From the NCBI RefSeq assembly GCF_018283645.1, contig NZ_JAGSXH010000023.1, forward strand, positions 1 through 64,000: a DNA stretch of 64,000 nucleotides. The letters run 5' to 3'. Positions within the stretch are counted from its first letter, which is position 1; every line of letters begins with the position of its first letter. This document shows positions 58,713 to 64,000 of the stretch, one piece after another. This stretch comes from Actinocrinis puniceicyclus (GTDB lineage Bacteria > Actinomycetota > Actinomycetes > Streptomycetales > Catenulisporaceae). A program made the translations under genes and the position numbers. Under the pieces are notes generated by a model. The model saw only the letters and a program-made list of their open reading frames with translations. It was not told the origin of the DNA and searched no databases.

Positions 58713-59801
58713 GTGAGCTACTGCAGCTCCTGTGGCGAGCCGGTGGAAGGCCGGTTCTGCCGGATGTGCGGAGCCCCTTTCGAGGCGGTCCCCGCGGAAG
58801 CGGTGGCGGCGGCCGCCACTCAGCAGGTCTCCTTCCCGGCCCAGGCCGCGGGCGCCCACGCCCGGCCCACGGAATCGGCGTTCGAATCGCTGTTCCGGCA
58901 GCCGGAAGGGCAGATCAACCCGCACAGTCTCACCCAGCTGATCCCTCCGGTCGATGCCGATTACCGGATGCCGCCGCCCGGGGCACAGCCCGTCGACCCG
59001 TTCGGCGGCACCCCGGAGCGCACGACCGTGCTCCCGGCGCATCCCGGTCGCCCTCTCCCGCCTGCCGGGTTGCGGGACTCCGAGGATGAGGTCTGGGACG
59101 ACGAGCCGGGCCTGCGCAAGCCGGTGCTCTGGGGGACCGTCGGCGCGGTGGTCGCGGCTTCCGCGGTGATCCTCGGTCTGCTCTACATCGGCAGCCACAA
59201 CAACGGAGCCGCGGCCGCCGCGGGCACGTCGACGAGCTCGCCGACCAGCGCCGTCTCGGCCCAGTCCTCGGTCGGCAGCGTCGATCTGGCGCCCGGCTCG
59301 GCCGCCGCATCGCCCTCGCCCAGCCCCTCTCCCAGCGCCAGCGCGAGTGCGCAGGCCACCGGCGGTACCACGCTGCCGTTGTCGCTTGGCTCAACCGGTT
59401 CGTACGTGCGCTATGTGCAGAGCCGGCTGCATCAGCTGGGCTACTACCACGGTCAGATCACCGGACAGTACGACCAGGTCACGGCGCAGGCGGTGGTTTC
59501 GTTCCAGGCCAGGGCCCGGGTGAGCGCGGATCCCTCTGGCACTGTCGGTCGGCCGACGCTCACCGCCCTGATCGCCGCCGGATCCCAGCCGAACCTGCAC
59601 CTCGGGGAGCGCTCCGGAGACGTCAGGCGGCTCCAGCAGGCACTCAACAGTGCAGAGAGCGCCGGCCTCAACATCAGCGGACGCTACGACCAGTCGACGT
59701 TCCTCGCCGTGGCGAGCTACCAGTCGAGGGTCGGACTCCAGCCCACCGGAAGCATGAACGCGCAGACGTGGGCCGCGCTCCAATCCGGCACCATCGTCTG
59801 A
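58713..59801 (+). CDS. Zinc-ribbon membrane protein with two peptidoglycan-binding domains
   Basis: A 362-residue single-pass protein. Residues 1-25 form a zinc ribbon (YCSSCGEPVEGRFCRMCGAPF, four Cys). A disordered cytoplasmic region and one helix at about 145-165 (VGAVVAASAVILGLLYIG) follow, then a Ser/Pro/Ala-rich outer linker and two tandem PG_binding_1 domains (LGSTGSYVRYVQSRLHQLGY and LGERSGDVRRLQQALNSAES). It therefore links a cytoplasmic zinc ribbon to the wall. Function unknown. GTG start. Confidence 0.88.
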   Translation: MSYCSSCGEPVEGRFCRMCGAPFEAVPAEAVAAAATQQVSFPAQAAGAHARPTESAFESLFRQPEGQINPHSLTQLIPPVDADYRMPPPGAQPVDPFGGTPERTTVLPAHPGRPLPPAGLRDSEDEVWDDEPGLRKPVLWGTVGAVVAASAVILGLLYIGSHNNGAAAAAGTSTSSPTSAVSAQSSVGSVDLAPGSAAASPSPSPSPSASASAQATGGTTLPLSLGSTGSYVRYVQSRLHQLGYYHGQITGQYDQVTAQAVVSFQARARVSADPSGTVGRPTLTALIAAGSQPNLHLGERSGDVRRLQQALNSAESAGLNISGRYDQSTFLAVASYQSRVGLQPTGSMNAQTWAALQSGTIV

Positions 59802-59836
59802 GCGCCGGTGCCGATCGACGAAGCGGCCTCGGCCGG

Positions 59837-60082
59837 TTACCGCAGCCCGGCGGCGGCAAGCAGCCGGTCACGCTCCGGCCTGCTGATGGCGGTCCACCGC
59901 ACCGCCCGGATCGCGCCCTCCAGCGCGAGCAGCGTGTGCACGCGCTCCTCTTCGGGCGTCTTTTCCGCGATCCGCTCCCACGCCCGCAGGGTACCGAGCT
60001 GTTTGAGCTGCTCCAGAGTCTCGATGCCGACGGAGCCCAGTCGTTCGGAGAGCACCGGTCCGATGTTCACCGCGCGATCCAT
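59837..60082 (-). CDS. TfoX C-terminal (helix-hairpin-helix-like) domain protein
   Basis: An 81-residue protein equal to the C-terminal domain of TfoX/Sxy proteins: NIGPVLSERLGSVGIETLEQLKQLG, then a helix with a conserved Trp (RAWERI) and a final helical pair. The N-terminal TfoX domain is absent, as in many standalone members. The ATG at 60082 has GGGGAA upstream; longer starts at 60115 or 60139 are less likely. Role in actinobacteria unknown. Confidence 0.8.
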   Translation of the reverse strand: MDRAVNIGPVLSERLGSVGIETLEQLKQLGTLRAWERIAEKTPEEERVHTLLALEGAIRAVRWTAISRPERDRLLAAAGLR

Positions 60083-60515
60083 CGGCGTTCCCCGGGTTGA
60101 TCCGCCCACCGCCATCGCCACAGCCTCCGCCCTTCTCACGGCCGATCCACCCGGCGCCCACGCATCGAGCGTGGCCCAGCCGTGGCCGGTCGGCCACTCG
60201 GTTGGACCTTATGACTGACCGCGGCGCTGGAAACGGGTCGGCCGGAACAGGGCCGCGCGCGCGGTTGTTGAGCGACAGGCCGGCCGCCGGGCGTGGATCA
60301 TCCGTGCCCGATCGCCCTCAGCGGAGGTGATCGGCTCGGTTTTCCGCACCGCTGATTGAACCGTCGAACCGGCGCGTCCGTGTCCGTGACCAGGTGGTTA
60401 CCGCTCGGAGCATCGCGCCGCTTAGATATCGATCCTGTGTCAGACGCCGCCCGCCCATGGCGTCGTCGCCGGTCACCGATATCTTTACCGCGTAAGGACG
60501 CAGCAAGGAGGGGCC
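60083..60515. other. Divergent intergenic region, TfoX-C and J-domain genes
   Basis: These 433 bases separate two outward-facing genes. No frame has a recognisable product. AAGGAGG at about 60505-60511 is the ribosome site of the J-domain gene. A moderately AT-richer part at 60415-60490, including a GATATC-type palindromic patch, may hold its promoter. Confidence 0.3.
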
Positions 60516-61589
60516 ATGGACGTCTCCGCGACGTCTGCCACGGCAGTAAACCCCTTCGGCACGGCATCACCGCCCACGGGGGGTCAGGCGGCGCCGTCGC
60601 TGGAGGACACCGTAGCCTCCGCCGAGAGAGGACTCGCCGAGGCGCAGATCGCCTTGGAGACCACCCGGTTCGACCTGGACCGGCTGACCCGGCTGCACCA
60701 TCACCACCTCGGACCGCTCTACGACCGGCTCGACGAACTGGACCTGATGATCGCCGAGGCCAGGGCGGCGATGACCGGCGATCCCGAGCAGGCGCGGCGC
60801 GCGTACGAACTGAGGTACGGACCGAGCGGGCAGCCCGTGTTCGATCCGCTCACCGATCCGCTGCCGACCGAACCCGAACCCACCGCGGTGATCGACCCGG
60901 AATACGCGAGCACGCTGCGTTTCACCGAACCGGTCGAGGAGCCTTCGAAGAGTGCCGATCCGGCGAAGACCTTGCAGCGGCTCTACCGCGACCTCGCCCG
61001 CCGGGCCCATCCCGACTTCACGCAGGACCCGCGGGAGAAGGAGCGGCGTAACGCCTTCATAACCCGGGTGAACGACGCCTACCGCCGCTCCAACCTGTAC
61101 GAGTTGCAGCGGCTCGCCGAAGAGTGGGTGGTGATCAGCGCCGAGGGCCCGCAGATGGGCACGGAGGAGCGCCAGTTGTGGTTGCGGCAGCGGCTGATCT
61201 GGCTGCGCGCCCGCACCGCCGAGGCTCGGGTGGAGCGCGAGACGCTGTTGTCGAGCCCGTTGGGCCAGGTGCTCGCCGAGTTCGGCGCCGAACGCGCGCT
61301 TGAGGCCCTGTACGCGCGGCTCTACGAGCAGATCCAGCACAAGGAGCGGGAACTCCACGCGGTCTACACGACGGACGTGCGGGCGGATCCAGGCGCTTAC
61401 GTGACGGCGGCGTACGCAGCCGACGCCGGCTACGCGGCGCAGCACGCTTATGCCGCGGATCCCGTCTACGCGACCGAACCCTCCGGCCCCCTCCAGGCCG
61501 GACCTTTGCAGGCGAGCCCGGTTCAGTACGCGACGCCTTACCCAGCGCAGGTCCAGCAGGAGAAGCCGGGGCTCGGCTTCTTCGGTTGA
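60516..61589 (+). CDS. J-domain protein
   Basis: A 357-residue protein. A helical region (about residues 28-95, probably coiled coil: AERGLAEAQIALETTRFDL, LYDRLDELDLMIAEARAAM) precedes a J-like domain at about 150-190 with the HPD signature in RDLARRAHPDFTQDPRE. More helices follow (WLRQRLIWLRARTAEARVE), then a Tyr/Ala-rich tail (TAAYAADAGYAAQHAYAAD). It lacks the Gly/Phe and zinc parts of DnaJ, so it is not a housekeeping DnaJ; it would recruit a DnaK for some special task. ATG after AAGGAGG. Confidence 0.85.
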   Translation: MDVSATSATAVNPFGTASPPTGGQAAPSLEDTVASAERGLAEAQIALETTRFDLDRLTRLHHHHLGPLYDRLDELDLMIAEARAAMTGDPEQARRAYELRYGPSGQPVFDPLTDPLPTEPEPTAVIDPEYASTLRFTEPVEEPSKSADPAKTLQRLYRDLARRAHPDFTQDPREKERRNAFITRVNDAYRRSNLYELQRLAEEWVVISAEGPQMGTEERQLWLRQRLIWLRARTAEARVERETLLSSPLGQVLAEFGAERALEALYARLYEQIQHKERELHAVYTTDVRADPGAYVTAAYAADAGYAAQHAYAADPVYATEPSGPLQAGPLQASPVQYATPYPAQVQQEKPGLGFFG

Positions 61590-61783
61590 CAGGCTCCTGA
61601 CCACGCATCAGCCCACTGGCCCGGCGGCGAGTCGAACCCGAGTACTGAGAGTATCGGTGAACTCAGCGACTCGAATGCAGAGCCCTGATTGATGAGAGCC
61701 CGCACCGATGTGGGCCCGCACCGATGAGAGCGCTGACGACGCAGGATCCGGATACCGAGCACCCCGGTCGGTGGCGGCCGCGA

Positions 61784-62764
61784 CTACTTGGGGTAGACGC
61801 CCAGGCCGGCCGCCACCGCCCGGCCGACCACCCGGTCCAGCAGATACGGGTACAACTCACCGCAACTGCTCTTGATCTCGACGACCTCGTCCTCGATGCC
61901 GGGCCCGAAGCGGTCGGTCAACTGCGGGGCGATCATCGAGGTCGGGTCCGAATGCGCCACCACGTTGGACCAGCGGCGTATGGCGGCGGGCCACTGACCT
62001 TGTCCGTTGCGCGGCGCGGGTTCGAGCCGGGTGAAGACCTGCTGCGGTCCGCACATCGCTGCACCGAGCGATACGAAGGACACCGAGACCGCGTCACTCA
62101 GCGCGCACAACGCCTCGTAGGCGACCAGCGCGCCGAGCCCGTGGGCGATGATCACCCTGGTGTCCGGCAGGATCGCGCTCAACGTACGGTCGCGCACCTC
62201 GTGCCGCAGCTTCAGGTCGGTCAGGTAACGGCTCAGCGTCCACGCCTCCGCGCCGGCCAGTTCGGGCGAGCCGCGGAAGTACGGGCTGGTGCCGAGCGCG
62301 GCGCAGTAGGCGGCGGCGGCCGCGGGTTCGCCGCCCGGCTCGGACGGGCGCTGCGCGGCCTGCGCGGGCCTGCGCCGCCGGTCCGTCTGCGCCTCGAACC
62401 GGCCGATCCGGGTGGCCGCGGTCCACCAGCCGCACAGCAGTTCCTCGGCCAGTTGCTCCGCCTCGCCGGACGGCGCCGCGTCGTCGCAGGGGCGTTCCGC
62501 GAACAGATCGGCGAAGTCGAGCAGGACGACGTCCCCGGTCCTCGGCACCGGCCCGCGCGCCGCGCGCACGGACGAGGACAGGGCGGCGACCACCCGATGC
62601 ACCGGGTCGGTACGGCGCGACGCCGAACCGACCGACAGCGGACCCGTGGACAGGGGGCCCGCGGACAGGGGGCCTACGGACAGCGGACCGAACGAGCGCT
62701 GCCCGCCCGGCCGGGAGCCGCCGCCTGGCCCGCCCGCTCCCGGAACCACGACTACGAGCGCCAC
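61784..62764 (-). CDS. Alpha/beta-hydrolase-like protein without nucleophile serine
   Basis: A 326-residue protein. It opens VVVVPGAGGPGGG, then has four GPLSx repeats at about residues 25-45. The core has VIIAHGLGALVAYEAL, where hydrolases read GHSxG; Ser is replaced by Gly. An FVSLGAAMCGPQQVFTRL strand, a VVAHSDPTSMIAPQL segment and a C-terminal helix complete a lipase-like fold. Lacking the nucleophile it is probably not a hydrolase in the usual sense. The GTG at 62764 follows GAGGGGG at six bases; a TTG two codons earlier is possible. Family function unknown. Confidence 0.7.
   Translation of the reverse strand: MALVVVVPGAGGPGGGSRPGGQRSFGPLSVGPLSAGPLSTGPLSVGSASRRTDPVHRVVAALSSSVRAARGPVPRTGDVVLLDFADLFAERPCDDAAPSGEAEQLAEELLCGWWTAATRIGRFEAQTDRRRRPAQAAQRPSEPGGEPAAAAAYCAALGTSPYFRGSPELAGAEAWTLSRYLTDLKLRHEVRDRTLSAILPDTRVIIAHGLGALVAYEALCALSDAVSVSFVSLGAAMCGPQQVFTRLEPAPRNGQGQWPAAIRRWSNVVAHSDPTSMIAPQLTDRFGPGIEDEVVEIKSSCGELYPYLLDRVVGRAVAAGLGVYPK
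62634..62693. repeat. Four 15-base tandem repeats in the hydrolase-like gene
   Basis: The unit GACAGGGGGCCCGCG occurs four times with a few substitutions, encoding GPLSx pentapeptides on the minus strand. It is in frame, lies in a likely disordered segment and could vary in copy number. Confidence 0.85.
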
Positions 62765-63056
62765 CGTCAACCCCCTCGTGCGTCGATCCGTGCTCGTTGG
62801 TTTCGCGCGTCCGGGTCCCGCGCCCGCGGACGAAGAGGCGCCGCGCCCCGGTACGTCCCGGGCGTCGTCCTTTCCCTATGCGCTCGGCCCGGGAATCAGC
62901 CTTGTGGCCTAGCGTAACCGAATCAGGACGCCAGGTGAGAACTCTGTCGGGAAGTTGTCGTCGCCGTGGGCGAATGCACGCGGCGCGGCGCTGATTCGGC
63001 GTCACCAACGATGTCGCATCACGTGTCCGGCCGCCAGCCCCGGACGCCGGCGAGGG

Positions 63057-64000
63057 TCAGGCGGGACCGCCGCCGCGCGCCTTCTCCAGCCAGTCGCGGG
63101 CCTCGGTGAACTCTTCGTCGCTGGTGCCGAACCGAACCGCCGGCGCCTGGCCGTCGGCCCTCGGGTAGGAGCCCAGGAACCGCAGGTTCGCGCTCGACCT
63201 GCGCAGCCCCATCAACGCCTCCCCGACCCGCGAGTCCGCGATGTGCCCTTCGCAGTCGATGAAGAAGAAGTAGCGGCCCATGCCTTCACCGGTCGGCCGG
63301 GACTCGATCCGGCACAGGTTCACCCCTCGGGTGGCGAACTGCTCAAGGATCTCCATCAGCTCACCGGGATGGTTGTCATGCAGCCCGACCGTGATCGAGG
63401 TCTTGTCCACGCCGGTGGGCGGCGGCAGCGGCCCCGGCCGGGTCACCACCACGAAGCGGGTCTGCGCGCCCGCGATGTCGTGCACCGGCTCGGCGAGCAC
63501 CTCAAGCCCGTAGCGGGCCGCGGCGAAGGAACCGGCGAGTGCCGCGTCGTACTGACCGTCCCGCACCTGTCGGGCCGCGTGCGCATTCGAGGTGGTGGCT
63601 TCCCAGCGGGCGTGCGGGAGGTGCTCGCCGAGCCACCGGCGGCACTGCGGTTCGGCGACCGGGTGGCCCGCGACCGTCTTGACGTCCTCAAGCGTCGTGC
63701 CCGGGCGCACCAGCAGCGCGAAGCCGACCGGCAGCAGGAGCTCGCGGATGATGACCAACGGCTGCCCGGAGGCCAACTCGTCCATGGTGGCGGTGACCGC
63801 ACCCTCGACCGAACTCTCCATCGCGACCACCGCGGCCACGCACTCGCCGCGCCGGACGGCGTCGAGGGCGGACGGGACGGTCGGCCACGGTACCGCCTCG
63901 ACCGAACCCGATTCCGGCAACGCGAGCAGTGCGGCCTCGGTGAAGGTGCCTTCCGGGCCGAGATAGGCGTAGCGGCGTGGGTGCGGTACCGGATGCTCAG
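63057..64000 (-). CDS. pheA: Prephenate dehydratase (5' end beyond the window)
   Basis: At least 314 residues of prephenate dehydratase, which makes phenylpyruvate for phenylalanine. Translation past the first Met gives RYAYLGPEGTFTEAALLALP, the true family N-terminus, and the frame stays open to the window edge without a start codon, so the gene begins beyond 64000. Other marks: AAVVAMESSVEGAVTATMD, the catalytic Thr in AGAQTRFVVVTRP, and a C-terminal ACT domain (GLHDNHPGELMEILEQFA, NLCRIESRPTG) that binds phenylalanine for feedback control. Confidence 0.95.
   Translation of the reverse strand, partial: EHPVPHPRRYAYLGPEGTFTEAALLALPESGSVEAVPWPTVPSALDAVRRGECVAAVVAMESSVEGAVTATMDELASGQPLVIIRELLLPVGFALLVRPGTTLEDVKTVAGHPVAEPQCRRWLGEHLPHARWEATTSNAHAARQVRDGQYDAALAGSFAAARYGLEVLAEPVHDIAGAQTRFVVVTRPGPLPPPTGVDKTSITVGLHDNHPGELMEILEQFATRGVNLCRIESRPTGEGMGRYFFFIDCEGHIADSRVGEALMGLRRSSANLRFLGSYPRADGQAPAVRFGTSDEEFTEARDWLEKARGGGPA

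Noticed and set aside
61691-61731. GCCCGCACCGATG direct repeat downstream of the J-domain gene
   Set aside because: Two 13-base copies 16 bases apart are real, but too short and isolated to assign a role.

Overview
The window is 64 kb of very GC-rich DNA with dense, mostly short-gapped genes, many GTG and some TTG starts, and actinobacterial gene content: a bkd-type 2-oxoacid dehydrogenase operon, an SseB-family protein, a NicT-type nickel permease, a RIO-type kinase, an FxSxx-COOH peptide system and a TPP-riboswitch thiC. It looks like chromosomal DNA of a Streptomyces/Catenulispora-like actinomycete. That placement is an inference from content and style; there is no rRNA or other marker to fix the taxon.

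Layout. 0-5 kb: the tail of an IS630-type transposase, a ferric-reductase-like membrane flavoprotein divergent from a secreted Rieske protein, then a membrane TrkA-N/RyR protein converging on a SLOG-like nucleotide-binding protein. 5-14 kb: an FxSxx-COOH cassette, with the 57-residue precursor fxsA (ending F-Q-S-S-I), the radical SAM/SPASM maturase fxsB fused to a HExxH domain, the TIR-like fxsC and the very large fxsT (MinD-like, TIR-like, NB-ARC and TPR parts). A perfect 21-bp inverted repeat lies in the long region upstream of fxsA. 14-18 kb: alpha/beta hydrolase, SHOCT and cupredoxin pair, and a lone argJ. 17.7-20 kb: a decayed integration site next to tRNA-Arg(ACG). 20-24 kb: RIO kinase, AAA ATPase, Nudix hydrolase and tRNA-Ser(GCU). 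24-34 kb: a degenerate PAS/histidine-kinase/receiver protein and lipid genes (acyl-CoA synthetase, a truncated synthetase, SseB-like protein, acyl-CoA dehydrogenase). 34-40 kb: a large phosphoesterase, M18 aminopeptidase and an NHLRC2-like thioredoxin protein. 39-46 kb: nitrilase and bkdCBA, HisC-like aminotransferase, and nickel permease with a candidate Nur box. 46-55 kb: NERD protein, small phosphoesterase, GmrSD-like DUF262/DUF1524 protein, a large glucosidase and thiC. 55-64 kb: MarR regulator with a histone-like tail, holin-like membrane protein, LMW-phosphatase/fructosamine kinase repair pair, zinc-ribbon/peptidoglycan-binding protein, TfoX-C, J-domain protein, a hydrolase-like protein without its serine, and the start-truncated pheA.

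The most interesting part is 2.7-13.9 kb. A ribosomal peptide system of unknown role, with a STAND/TPR sensor and TIR-like proteins, sits beside a SLOG and TrkA-N/RyR pair. SLOG, RyR, TIR and STAND domains recur in nucleotide-signal and conflict systems, so the whole block may be one signalling or defence island. Their adjacency is seen; their working together is inference. Elsewhere the clearest functional units are bkdABC plus nitrilase (overlapping genes), the LMW-phosphatase/fructosamine kinase pair (overlapping, known protein-deglycation pairing), and the SHOCT/cupredoxin pair.
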